Of a stretch of DNA of 64,000 nt, positions 46,252 through 56,555 are shown piece by piece. The DNA comes from Setomelanomma holmii (lineage: Eukaryota > Ascomycota > Dothideomycetes > Pleosporales > Phaeosphaeriaceae): positions 62,001 through 126,000 of the forward strand of contig ML978186.1 of NCBI GenBank assembly GCA_010015745.1. The letters run 5' to 3'. The stretch's first letter is position 1, and each line of letters begins with the position of its first letter. The notes under the pieces were generated by a model, which was not told the DNA's origin, made no database searches, and worked only from the letters and a program-made list of their open reading frames with translations. A program made the position numbers and the translations under genes.

Positions 46252-47133
46252 TCAAAAGCAGGTCCAACTCGTCTTTCTCGTGTTCGATCTTTTCATTGCT
46301 GCAATTCGTGATCGTGCGACATCTTTCTCATTATTCTGCTCCTCCTCTTCGTTGTCATCTAAACGGTAGCGTCGGACTGATCCTGCGTCCGACTTGTCTT
46401 TCTCGTAAAACCTCTCCTGTGGGCCAGAAACACATAGCGGCATTACTTTGTTCATCAGCCCGCGCATCCCGCTATTCGCGCGGTCGATCTTCTCGTATTG
46501 GCGGCGGCGAGTGCAAGGCGACGTCCAGTGCATTGGAACATTGGTCTTCTCGGCTATCGCAATCGTCTCTTCACTCATTTTCGGGGAGCTATGTTCCTCG
46601 ATGGTATTTGCTTCGTCCACGCTAAATCTGGGTGATGCGATAGGGAATCCAAAATGCTCCAAGTGAGACAGTGCTGGGCTTGGTGCGCTGGATCGGGAGT
46701 GCAGAGAAGGATTCTGAAACAGACTGTAGCTGCGATGGTGCAAGGCATATACATCGTCGATGTCCTGCCTGTTTGCAGACGACACGGTATGCGTGTTTTG
46801 CATTCGATGGTGGCGAGACCTCGAAGGATCGACTATTGTGCACGAGGTTCGACGCGATGAGGGCTTAGAGCCATGACCACGACCTTTGGACGGTGTTGTT
46901 GAGGTTTCGGATGGTGATGTCCTGGATCTCTGGTGGCTTGGTCGCGATTTATTTCCTGAAGCTGGCCGTTGCGGCTCCATGTCCTTTGGCTGGATTGAGA
47001 CAGATTCTACTGTGGTCTTCTTGGGGTTGAGACGACGGGTAGGCGCAGTATTGCTTCTAACAATGGATGTTGGTACATTGTGTGGTGCCTGCAAGAGAAA
47101 GGATTCTTGAAATCCATTGTCGATACGCTTCAT
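46252..47133 (-). CDS. Conserved uncharacterised Ser/Arg-rich fungal protein
   Basis: A single-exon, 293-residue frame. The N-terminal 150 residues are disordered and rich in Ser, Thr, Arg and Pro (SNTAPTRRLNPKK, RTSPSETSTTPSKGRG). A conserved-looking C-terminal block follows: NVPMHWTSPCTRRRQYEKID, then RGLMNKVMPLCVSG and SVRRYRLDD, resembling a family of hypothetical Pezizomycotina proteins that I know only as uncharacterised. The end, RKTSWTCF, with a penultimate Cys, is also distinctive. Many RxxS/SP sites suggest phosphorylation. No function assigned. Confidence 0.75.
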   Translation of the reverse strand: MKRIDNGFQESFLLQAPHNVPTSIVRSNTAPTRRLNPKKTTVESVSIQPKDMEPQRPASGNKSRPSHQRSRTSPSETSTTPSKGRGHGSKPSSRRTSCTIVDPSRSRHHRMQNTHTVSSANRQDIDDVYALHHRSYSLFQNPSLHSRSSAPSPALSHLEHFGFPIASPRFSVDEANTIEEHSSPKMSEETIAIAEKTNVPMHWTSPCTRRRQYEKIDRANSGMRGLMNKVMPLCVSGPQERFYEKDKSDAGSVRRYRLDDNEEEEQNNEKDVARSRIAAMKRSNTRKTSWTCF

Positions 47134-48491
47134 TGTCGATCCATGAAAGAGCGGTGGCTACGGCAGATCTTGATATCCTCGGACAAAAACTGTGGACTTT
47201 GTTGAGATGTTGAGTTGTGATATGGCAGTGATTTCGGTACCGCTATCGTCGTCAGTGCTTGTCCAATTAGGAAGGCCAATAAATAGACTAAGGGGCCATA
47301 CCGACAACCAGTGCCGCTACCGAGATGAGAAGAACTGAGATTATGGCGGGCGCAGTGGTAAAATAGGAACAGAAAACTGACTCTGGTCAAAGTAGGTTAT
47401 GCGACGCCAGTTGGTCAAATGATGCACGGCGAGACCCGCTGCACTATTAAATCAACCGCTTCAGTCAGTCGCTGAGGCGACTAAACCTGGTACTTAAGGC
47501 AAGATCAAACGACCGCAAATGTCGATCTTGGCCTATGGTTGGCCCAGAATCTGCCAACATGCAAAGAACGCACGGAAGCTGCACAGTCTTTGACGAATCT
47601 ACAGCGGAAGTGTGGGCGGTAGTAAAGTTTGGCAGTTCACCGCCTCAACGTGGATTTCCGGGGCCAGAAATTGCTAAAAGAACTGCGGACTAGTGTCGGG
47701 ATAAAACTGGAGAATGACTGATTTAGTTCATTTCGATCGAGACGAAGCATGACAGATGCTCTGCATATGTCACATTCGCGGTCGCATGCCGTGCTCGAAG
47801 GCTGAAGTATGATGTCGCATTTTCACATGCGAGAGATTGTGGCCCCCATGAGGAGGGCAAATGTAGAGCGTAGATCACTTGGCCAGACTTGTGACAGCAG
47901 CTGGCGCGAGGCACGTCGAATAACGAGATGACAGCCTCGTTTAGAGATTGGAACCCTGCTGCAAGGCCGGCGGGACAGACCGAATGAGGTGCGATAGCGA
48001 CGCTCTCAGCGACGTCGGCCAAGATCACCAGACTTACTTTGGACAAAGCTTTGGTGGGATGTCGCCAGCGCACGGATACCATCCAAAATGAAGCGCCACA
48101 CATGACATCGTGGGCTGCGCTCGGTGGTGTGTCGATAGTTACACAGGGCCAACCCAGAGTCCCTCAGGACCTGGGGTCACTTCAACCCCGGCAACAGCGG
48201 CGAGGTAGAGGCTCAAGGACTGGGTACTGTGGTAGCGCGCATTACTGCTTATTGACCAGCCGCTGCAGATGCCCCAAAGTCAACGAACATATGCGCCAAG
48301 GATTCTCATGCATCTGGTCGGAAAAGGCACGCCACCAATGACTTTGTCACGAGGGGCCAACACCACGTTCCTGCGCCGTCACGCAAGTGGCGACAAGTTC
48401 GGAAATGCGTCTTTGGTTCGCTAGTATCCATATCTCCGCCGATACTGGAGCTCTAAAACCTTGTCGTCCATTCAAGTAGGCGCTACACCGA
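47134..48491. other. Intergenic region, nothing recognised
   Basis: About 1.36 kb. The left part is the promoter of the minus gene at 46252. A 126-codon minus frame (47723..48103) and a 100-codon plus frame overlap each other and show no domain. Confidence 0.4.
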
Positions 48492-49336
48492 TCACTGTAT
48501 CTCGTGGTAGAAAGCCTCAATGAGAGAACTGACTTCCTCGAACGCCTCCAGACAGTGCCAGTGGCCGATGCCCTGCATAATCTCCAGCTTCTTTTCACTC
48601 GTTCCGATCTCCTCGAACATCTTTTTGCATCCCTCGAGTGGCGCACTCTTATCTTCATCGCCTGCCAGTATCAAGACTGGAATGTTGATCTTGCTGTAGT
48701 TTGGTGGTTTGGCGTTGACGATGACTCGGCAGTTAGAACAGTAGCCGGCGGGATCTTGGCCTAACAGCAATTCGCGTATGAAGGCCTTCGCCAGAGAAGA
48801 AGCCTTCTTTCCAACTGCGGCGTGCGGAATTGTGTCTGCCATGGGCTGCATACCTTCCTTCGTGACAGTCTCAATCCGCTTCTCGAAAATCGGACCAGCA
48901 TTTGCGCTAGGGTAGACGGGACCTATCAGAACGGCTGCCACTATGCGTTCACTGTACTCTGCAGCCAAATGCGCGCCTACGATGCTGTGCAAAGTCAGCT
49001 CACACGAATTGCTCGCGACATCGTTATTACCTACCCGCCCATACTGTGGCCCACCACCACGGCCTTCGAAACCTCCAACGCGTCCAAAATGCCAATGATG
49101 TCATCCGCGAGGCTCTGGATACTCTGCTCGATGAAGGTATATGGAGATCGACCGGCACCAGTGTTATCGAAAATTATGCAGCGAAAGCCTTTCGAGACCA
49201 AAACTTGTGTCACGGCGTAGTAGTAGTCCTGGGATGATCCAAGGCCGTGCATGAAGATAAGAGTCTCCTGGGCGGTGCCCTCTGGTTTGAGGTCTGCATA
49301 GTGGATTCGCTTGTATCCAATTCGAAGGAAAGGCAT
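48492..49336 (-). CDS. Alpha/beta hydrolase (3-oxoadipate enol-lactonase-like fold)
   Basis: 264 residues from exons 49336..49035 and 48984..48492. The alpha/beta-hydrolase elements are all in place: oxyanion region FMHGLGSSQDYY, FDNTGAGRSPY, nucleophile elbow GHSMGG rebuilt across the intron (GG|I), acid in LILAGDEDKSAP, and catalytic His in GIGHWHCLEAFE. The cap region contains a CSNCR pair of cysteines. The overall pattern resembles small cytosolic hydrolases of the enol-lactonase type, but the substrate cannot be deduced. No signal peptide. Confidence 0.87.
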
Positions 49337-49602
49337 CTTGTTACGTTGAAGGTAGGGTGTTTACAGTTCAATTCTGACATCCATTGCGCAAGACACCGAG
49401 GAACTGTTCCGATCGGAAGCGGAATGTGCGGATAAGGGCTCGGGCGATGTCAGTTGCATGAGTAAGCTGATCGGAGAGAGCAGGAGCGCTTCGAAACACC
49501 AATTCTCATCATTGAGATAGGATGAATACGTTCATGACTATATTGCTGAGTTCGACATCCGCTCAAAAATACTTTCAACATGTGCAGGCGCTTCCCGGCA
49601 GG

Positions 49603-50328
49603 TCAACTTATGATGCGATACATCCTCTTCACTGCAACAGTACATGCTGCGAAGAGCTCCGGCGCCAGCGGCGAAGTCTGATCATGCATGAGCGTCCACA
49701 GTAGCTGGGCAAGTCCCTCCCTTGTGGTAACTTCCTTCAGCTCATCGTGCATGTTGTGCTCGCTCCTGCCTTTCTCCCGCAGCCACAGGTTGCCTAGCTG
49801 ACTGTCCTTTGCCTTCTTTTTGTCCTTCTTCGGCCTCTTCTTCATTTCGTCCCTTGCTGCCTGTAGCACCTCCTCGCTTTCATGCCACAGTGCGATTCGT
49901 CGGAAGAAATGTTTGATTGCAGCCTCTTCAAATTCGAGACGGGTCGGTTGTATCGCTTGGTCGAATTCTGGATCTGGGCGTTCGTTGTGATCCCACATTC
50001 GCAGGAAGTATCGGAATGTTCGCACCTCACCGTTGAGTAGGTCTGTCAGGTTGAATTCTACGCTGTAGGCATCGCTTGATACGCTCGTTGAGTCACTCGT
50101 CCGTCCTGTGGTGGCTGCCTCTTCCTGGTGCTTCGCCTCAAATGCATCGTGTACTTCGACGACTCGTTGCACGGCTACTTTTCGGTTTTGTGTCACGGCG
50201 TCGGTTCCCTCGAATATTGCTGGTGTGCTTGTCCCCGATTGACTATTGACTTTCGACATACTGCCGCTGTGGTGTCGGTGGAAGAGACTTGACCCATGGC
50301 GTATAGTTGGAGGTACAGCAGTGGTCAT
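49603..50328 (-). CDS. Uncharacterised fungal protein with charged helical C-terminus
   Basis: A single-exon frame of 241 residues starting MTTAVPPTIRHGSS. The N-terminal 80 residues are Ser/Thr-rich and disordered; from about residue 88 there is a folded-looking segment (YSVEFNLTDLLNGEVRTFRY, then FEEAAIKHFFRRIALWHESE), a lysine-rich stretch (KKRPKKDKKKAKDSQ) and a helical end (EGLAQLLWTLMHDQT). Codon use looks coding and there is no overlap conflict. Family not recognised and no function assigned. Confidence 0.65.
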   Translation of the reverse strand: MTTAVPPTIRHGSSLFHRHHSGSMSKVNSQSGTSTPAIFEGTDAVTQNRKVAVQRVVEVHDAFEAKHQEEAATTGRTSDSTSVSSDAYSVEFNLTDLLNGEVRTFRYFLRMWDHNERPDPEFDQAIQPTRLEFEEAAIKHFFRRIALWHESEEVLQAARDEMKKRPKKDKKKAKDSQLGNLWLREKGRSEHNMHDELKEVTTREGLAQLLWTLMHDQTSPLAPELFAACTVAVKRMYRIIS

Positions 50329-50899
50329 GATTGCAGCTGATGGGGAAAGCTCGTGGTATATGATCTAGATGTCTCACAGATGTATGAGTGCTGAGGTGAG
50401 CTGAGGATCACAAGGGGTAGGTAGATAGATGTATGCGAAGCAGGAAGCAAAGGCACGCTGCCTTCTATGTAGTCTTATAGTCATGTCGACATCCGAAAGG
50501 GTGACGCAACCATTCTGACGCGCGCTTATTCACAGCGCACAATCTTGTCACTATTGGGGGTTGTTGCTGCATCCGACAGTTGGGTTATCCCAGAAATTTG
50601 ATTGCTTATTGGCATGAAACCGAGCCACTGCGTGGCTTTCGACACGTTGACTGCGCCATTTACTTCCATTGGCGGAGGTGGCTTGGGCTTGGAAACAGTC
50701 GGGGCGATGAGACTTGTCCGGCGCCATCTCCGCAAAACCAAATACGGCCGAGACTCACGATGGACTCGGCTCGACCTCAAATCTCCGTCGGACGTATTTG
50801 GAAGTACACGATATTGATTGCGGAGCTATCGAAACCTCGTAACACTTCAATACAGCCTCCACCAAATTCAGTGTAGAGCAGAATGGCGACATGTCGCAC
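50329..50899. other. Intergenic region
   Basis: 571 bp between two minus-strand genes. An 84-codon minus frame (50526..50780) and plus frames overlap without any domain. Probably the promoter of the 49603 gene and the catalase 3' UTR. Confidence 0.4.
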
Positions 50900-53415
50900 T
50901 CACTCCTGATCTAAAGGGTATCGATCAAGGAACCTGAATGTACGCAAACCCTCTGACATCTGCTCGATCATCGACGCTGCATCGCCGGTTTCAAAGTGGT
51001 ACACACCTGGCGTGTCAGCTTGGATGCCAGCAGCATTCAATGCTGAAGTACCCCCTCCCACGACTGCGATAGCCTTACCCCATCTGTAACCATCTTGCAA
51101 GATCTCCAAAGGACGGCCGGCCGGGTACAGCGTCGTTGCCGTCTTCATCGTGGCATTTCCGTATCCGGGTGCAGTAGAGTTCGAGTTGGCTAAACTACCA
51201 GCGGGTGCGAACAAGGCTTCCGCATCGCCGTCGACAATAATGCTGTCAAACAGTCCTGCAAACGTAGCGGAATAGGTTGTATCAATACCGTGGCCGAGAC
51301 GCTCAGCGACGACAGTGAGCTTAACGTTGACCTCGGCGAAGGCTGATTTGAGTGCCGATGCAGTCTCGCTGGACATCGGGGTCGACGTCAGGTAGCCTAC
51401 CTTCAGTCCGTCAATTTTCAGTAGCTTGTCTTTCGATACGCTGACTCCAGTAGTAGCGTTGTCGTGGTAGTATGTGTCATCTGCTTCTGGGGCAGTCATG
51501 TCGAGAGCTTCGGCGACACGCACAGCAATGTCGTGACTCACACGATTGAGCTGGATGAGCACGTTGCTCTTGACAACATCGCTCGTGAGCTGCGAAGTCT
51601 CGAACCTCATGGCATTGATAACGAATTGTTGCTCAACTGGCAACAAAGAGTTGTAGAATAAGCGAGGTTGCGACCAGACATCAGCGAAGGTGGAGGAAAC
51701 TGCGCGAACGAGGCGCCCGCCCGGCGATCGGTTGGGTGCAGTGAAGAAACCTCGGCCTTCTTTCTGATTCGCCTGTTTTGGAGAACCAGTGTTCAATGTG
51801 TTTGGCGAGTAGGCGGCCACATTGAGTGGGATGTACATCTGCGCAGCACCATCACGGCTGTTGGTGTGGACGGGGACGCGTGGTCGATTGATGGGAAGCT
51901 GTTCGAAGTTTGGTCCATTATGGCGATTGAGCTGTGTGTCCAGATACGAGAAGATGCGTCCTTGCATGAGTGGATCGTCGGTGAAGTCGATGCCCCGGAC
52001 AACGTGTCCAACTTGAAACTGCATGCTTGTCAGAAATTGATCAGCGTACTGACCCTCCGCCACTTACCATGATTTGCTCAGTCTCAGCAAAGTAATTTCG
52101 CGGGTTGCGATTCAAAGTGAGCTTGCCTAGCGGAGTGAAGGGAACAATGTCTTCGGGAACGATCTTCGTGGGGTCGAGGAGGTCAAAGCCAAAACGAAGC
52201 TGGTCTTCTTCCTCCATAATTTGAGCTTCGAACTAATGGGAGCTATTAGCGAGCTTCCATATGCAACATACTACCGATGACTTACCACCCACTCTGGGTA
52301 GTATCCAGCTTCGATAGCATCCCACAAATCTTGACGATCCGCGTCGGCATTCTTTCCAGCAGTGACTTGCTGCTCTTCCCACAAGCGAGACGCCAAGCCT
52401 TGTAGTGTTCTGAAGCGGAACTTGACTAGCTTGGTCTTGCCGTCATCAGCAACAAGTCGGAATGTGTGAACACCCCAGCCATCCATATGTCTGTATGAGC
52501 GGATGGTACCATGACCACTCATTGCCCAGAACAGTGTGTGCATTGAGGAAGGCTGTTGACTGAAGAAGTCCCAGGCACTGTCGTGCGCAGTGGCAGCTTG
52601 GGGGATCTCGTTGTCCTGCCGAGGCTTGACTGCATGAATGAGGTCCGGAAACTTGATCGCATCTTGAATGAAGAAAACTGGAATGTTGTTTCCGACGATG
52701 TCTGGAAGTCGTAAGTATCTGTCCAAAGATCGAATCACCTTTGGCTCCACCTTGACGTACCAAAGTTGCCTTCATCTGTGTAAAACCTGACCGCGAAGCC
52801 ATGACTAAGGGTGACAAAGTCAGTTCGCGGATTGGGACGCATGAGCCCTGGGACGACCTTACACATCTCGAACAGTATCAGCAGAACCACGGCTACCCGC
52901 AACAGTCGAGAATCTTATGAAGACGGGCGTTTCTTTTTCTAGAGTATTGAGAAATGAAGCTCCTGTGATGTTCGACCAGTCGGCATAAGAAGTGAAGACA
53001 CCATGAGCACCAGCACCGCGTGCATGAACAGCTCGCTCGGGAACGCGTTCGTGATCTGATTATTGTATCAGCACCTGCTCGCCCACTTCTGGTGTGTATA
53101 CACACCAAAGTGCATTATTTTTTCCCTGAAGATGAAGTCTTCAAGCAGTGTAGGACCTCGTTCGCCTGCGCTCAAGCTCTCCTGGTCTTCAATGGGTCCA
53201 CCGAAGTTGTTCGTAAGGTAAACATCGGTATCGTTGACCTCGAACTGCGCCATGAACTCATCCGTAGACTGCGTTGGCGCATCGACTGCTTCATCTCGCC
53301 GAACAGAAGGGTGGTGCGCAGGCAGATCGCAAGCATTATTCTCCATGTACGGACATGCTGCTTGAACAAATTGCGCACCAAAGGCGACTGCTGCGAGAAC
53401 TTTTGAGCTAACCAT
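50900..53415 (-). CDS. Secreted large-subunit catalase
   Basis: Decomposes hydrogen peroxide; the large-subunit clade in fungi is often secreted or cell-wall bound. Six exons (53415..53106, 53055..52863, 52804..52761, 52701..52286, 52232..52068, 52018..50900) give 748 residues, the expected length. Seen: signal peptide MVSSKVLAAVAFGAQFVQA; distal-His block HERVPERAVHARGAGAHG; VAGSRGSADTVRD; HGFAVRFYTDEGNFDIVGNN with the distal Asn; HTFRLV; proximal heme-Tyr block around QPRLFYNSLLPVEQQ; and the flavodoxin-like C-terminal domain (LKVGYLTSTPMSSETASALK ... AIAVVGGGTSALNAAG) that marks large subunits. One exon is only 44 nt long. A miniature LTR-like element lies 229 bp upstream of the start codon, so its regulation may have changed. 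Confidence 0.95.
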
Positions 53416-53466
53416 AATGGCAAAGAAGGATGAAGAGTTGGAAGCCCGCTGTAGTAGGGCAGTTAT

Positions 53467-53474
53467 CTTTTATA
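53467..53474 (-). promoter_or_regulatory. Catalase TATA box
   Basis: TATAAAAG on the minus strand, 52-59 bp upstream of the catalase ATG. Confidence 0.6.
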
Positions 53475-53638
53475 TCGGTTCAACATTATTGTGGAGCTCA
53501 CGTGTACCGTTACCTTGCTAGCACGAGGCTTTGTGTGAATGCTGCTTGGCACAGGCTATTGTCATTCGATTGTCGAGCATCTTATTTAAAGACCTGCTTA
53601 AACCGGAGCACCGGGGGCACTGTCAAGGACCAGGATTG

Positions 53639-53643
53639 GATCA
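53639..53643. repeat. Left target-site duplication of the mini-LTR element
   Basis: GATCA directly before the first TGTAAGC; the same five bases follow the last GCTTACA at 54362-54366. Confidence 0.8.
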
Positions 53644-53707
53644 TGTAAGCTTAAAATAGTAGGTTGATATTCGAGAGGTGAATATCTTTGTGTATATAGT
53701 GCTTACA
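53644..53707. repeat. Mini-LTR copy 1 (64 bp)
   Basis: TGTAAGC...GCTTACA with an internal ATATTC-N7-GAATAT hairpin. Differs from copy 2 at three positions. Confidence 0.75.
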
Positions 53708-53970
53708 CACCTCCCTTAGCTTCTGGATACAGAAGATAAAGATGATTTTCAGCTAAACGTTGCCAGGGCCCTAGATGTGCATGCGGGCTATGATCTGGAC
53801 TGGTTTGAATTTATAATTTTATTATCGAGGCAGGACCTTTTTCTTTTCAGAGGCTGGAAATGCGTCACCATGTTCAAATGCATGGATTTTCCCCTTAAAG
53901 TGCCTCACCCTGTTCTGCGTCCACGCCAAGGCTGCTTAAGTTTCTGAGACAGAACATCCTGGCTCATAAC

Positions 53971-54034
53971 TGTAAGCTTAAAAAGGTAGGTTAATATTCG
54001 AGAGGTGAATATCTTTGTGTATATAGTGCTTACA
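53971..54034. repeat. Mini-LTR copy 2 (64 bp, shared middle)
   Basis: Same length and ends as copy 1; shared between the two internal units, as in tandem TRIM arrays. Confidence 0.75.
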
Positions 54035-54297
54035 CACCTCCCTTAGCTTCTGGATACAGAAGATAAAGATGATTTTCAGCTAAACGTTGCCAGGGCCCTA
54101 GATGTGCATGCAGGCTATGATCTGGACTGGTTTGAATTTATAATTTTATTATCAAGGCAGGACCTTTTTCTTTTCAGAGGCTGGAAATACGTCACCATGT
54201 TCAAATGCATGGATTTTTCGCTTAAAGTGCCTTACCCTGGTTTGCGTCCACGCCAAGGCTGCTTAAGTTTCTGAGACAGAACATCCTGGCTCATAAT

Positions 54298-54361
54298 TGT
54301 AAGCTTAAAAAGGTAGGTTAATATTCGGGAGGTGAATATTTTTGTGTATATAGTGCTTACA
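54298..54361. repeat. Mini-LTR copy 3 (64 bp)
   Basis: Same length and ends; two differences from copy 2. The terminal A is the last base before the GATCA duplication. Confidence 0.75.
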
Positions 54362-54366
54362 GATCA
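54362..54366. repeat. Right target-site duplication of the mini-LTR element
   Basis: GATCA, matching 53639-53643. Confidence 0.8.
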
Positions 54367-56555
54367 TGAAGTCGGCTCCGACCATTGGGTCAGTGGTGCC
54401 AAGGAACCGTTTCCTGCGGTAGACGCGTGGACGCAGTACCGCGACGCGAGGTTGCTTTCAAATCAACATGAGAAAGACGTGTTGCCGTAAGCTTAGACCT
54501 AGCGTATGCACATGGCACGGCATAAAGCACTGACCTGAAAGGTCACTACTGCAATGAACCCAGGTTTGACGTGTGACGTACCCCACTACCATCTGCGCCT
54601 GCATTGATTTTATCCTTGATGAAGTAGGAGAGGACCTCCTCTTCGATTCTGGATATCACTACCGGGAGATGTACCGCATGAGCTCGACGCAAGAAGGATA
54701 CTCGTGGCCCACATGGTTTGCGGAACGATGAATCATCTTCTCGATAGACATAGCTTCAAACAGTAGACAGCGTTGATTTGCTTGTGGGTACTCCAGGTCT
54801 TGGAGCTACCGAGAATTCTAAAATACTTGAAGCCTTCGTTCTTCGTCGCCGATATAGTGCCCGTCCACATCTGCTTAGATGGACCATACCGTACAAAACT
54901 ACCGAAGTCCAAGCCTCTGAGGATATCCACAGCGTTCCTTGGTTGGATGTTGTCGCGACCGAATGAACACAAAAGTATTGGCTACGACGGTGCCCATGAC
55001 GCTGTTACCCGTCTTGGCGTTGCTGTCGAAATCTCCGAAACCATGCAGTTCCAGGCTGCAAAAGTGCTTCTTGATTATAGTCGTACAAAGGTTACCATGG
55101 CCAGATGTCTGGACTTTGTAATCGTTGGATTCAGAGTGGTCCCATTTTGTCAAGCCAAGGCGGAGCTGTTACCTGATCAAGGCGCAAGCTTCGATCATCC
55201 TGGGTAACCCTGCAGATACCTTGTCGTTCTGTGGAGACCGCCGAAGAAACAAAGTTGACGGGTACCAAGAGAAGTCACCTACATGCCAAGACTTTAATAG
55301 GATTGGCACCTCAGGTCATCTTTGCGAGACGACTGTTTAGATACTTCCCTTTTGTGATGTTCTATAGACCGGCGCATTCGTTTGGATGTTGCTCCCTTGT
55401 CCAAAGAGCTTGTGTCCCAGTCAGAAATCTTCCGTGATGGTGGTAAGCTAGATGAGATGTGGAGATGCCGACCGCGGAGGTTCGAAGATCGACAGGACCA
55501 GCTCCTTCATCAACAAGGTTATCTTCTTATGTCACACAACATACCTGCACGCGTGCAAAGTGAATCACAATCGATCCGTGGTCTCGCCAGAAATTCTTAA
55601 TCAGCTTGTCAAATGCCTAGTGCGACCGAGCAATAACCAAAAAAGATGTGCTTGGAGCACAACCACTCTGCTGGAATTTGCTGAGCTGCTTGAAAATCGT
55701 CTCTACTTCGAAGGGGTCTGACAGTTGCGCTCTGCATTTCACATTCTCCTCACGGACTGCTGTCGCTGCAGCACAGGACTTTTGCTTTGAATATTGTTGT
55801 GAGTCGACAAGAAGATTCGATGTATTCCGGAATATCAAGGTGAGCTTGTGGAAAAGCAGTATCGCTAGAGATTGCGAGGCCGACATCGTCATGTCAGACC
55901 GCAAGTAGCGTCTGTCCATTTTGTCTGTCTTCATATTTTGAAGACGGGTCGTGCAGCAAATCCACCTGCACGTTTGCGTATTCTGCTCGACAGTGTCAGA
56001 AACGCGAATGCCACCTGCTTGACAAGCCGTGCGACCTTGGGTGACACCTTTCGCTATTAGTTATTGCTTGTGCTCGCAAGGAAACACCGCTCGAATGCGA
56101 AGCTCGTGCTTCATACCTTAGTGTGATGATGATGAATTCAATGTCTATATCATATGAATGCCTAGTGGGTGGGTAACAGTACATAGTCTAGCGGAGGAGA
56201 GTCCGGCAATGGCGTTTTGGTCACACCTGCAGGTGATGTGTGTGGCTAGTCAAGCGCAGCTTCCGAAAGTTGACATTATGACATCACCGGGTCTGCCTTC
56301 CGTCTACATCCAGCACACCCCGCCAGTACAGTCTCATACCAAAATCGTACCTGGCAGGGACCCCAAACGTTTCAGATATCATCGCGAGTTCCCCAAAAGG
56401 TAATGTTGACAACACCGGGTTGTGCTCGGAAAGCAGCGCTGTGCAGGAGCGCATAGACTGGCGTACAACGACCGTGTGAGTAGAAGCATGGCTGACAACA
56501 GCACACAAATCGCAGAACAGTCACGCACGAGAGTATACAACAGAAGACTCTCACA
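54367..56555. other. Gene-poor region with an unidentified minus-strand coding relic
   Basis: Minus-strand frames at 54733..54972 (FGRDNIQPRNAVDILRGLDF), 54899..55153 (GHGNLCTTIIKKHFCSLEL) and 55617..55934 (FRNTSNLLVDSQQYSKQ) look like fragments of one or two old genes, with stops between them and no clean splice plan. I cannot name a family. The right part (56160-56555) should be the promoter and 5' UTR exon of the PIL1-type gene. Confidence 0.35.

Larger units (their letters stand above)
53644..54361. mobile_element. Dimeric miniature LTR element (TRIM/SMART-like), 718 bp
   Basis: Structure: 64-bp terminal repeat, 263-bp internal unit, 64-bp repeat, 263-bp internal unit, 64-bp repeat, with an exact 327-bp period. 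Each terminal repeat begins TGTAAGC and ends GCTTACA, so it has the TG...CA ends of an LTR, and the whole is flanked by the 5-bp duplication GATCA. No open reading frame of note is inside. I do not see a convincing primer-binding site after the first repeat (CACCTCCCTTAGC) or a polypurine tract before the last, so it would be non-autonomous and of the SMART/TRIM type. A tandem satellite-like repeat is the alternative, but that would not give clean TG...CA boundaries with a target duplication. Confidence 0.75.

Noticed and set aside
53645..54361. Possible CRISPR-like or simple satellite array
   Set aside because: Only three repeats of 64 bp with identical 263-bp internal units, not unique spacers, in a fungal genome; TG...CA ends and a target duplication fit a mini-LTR element better.
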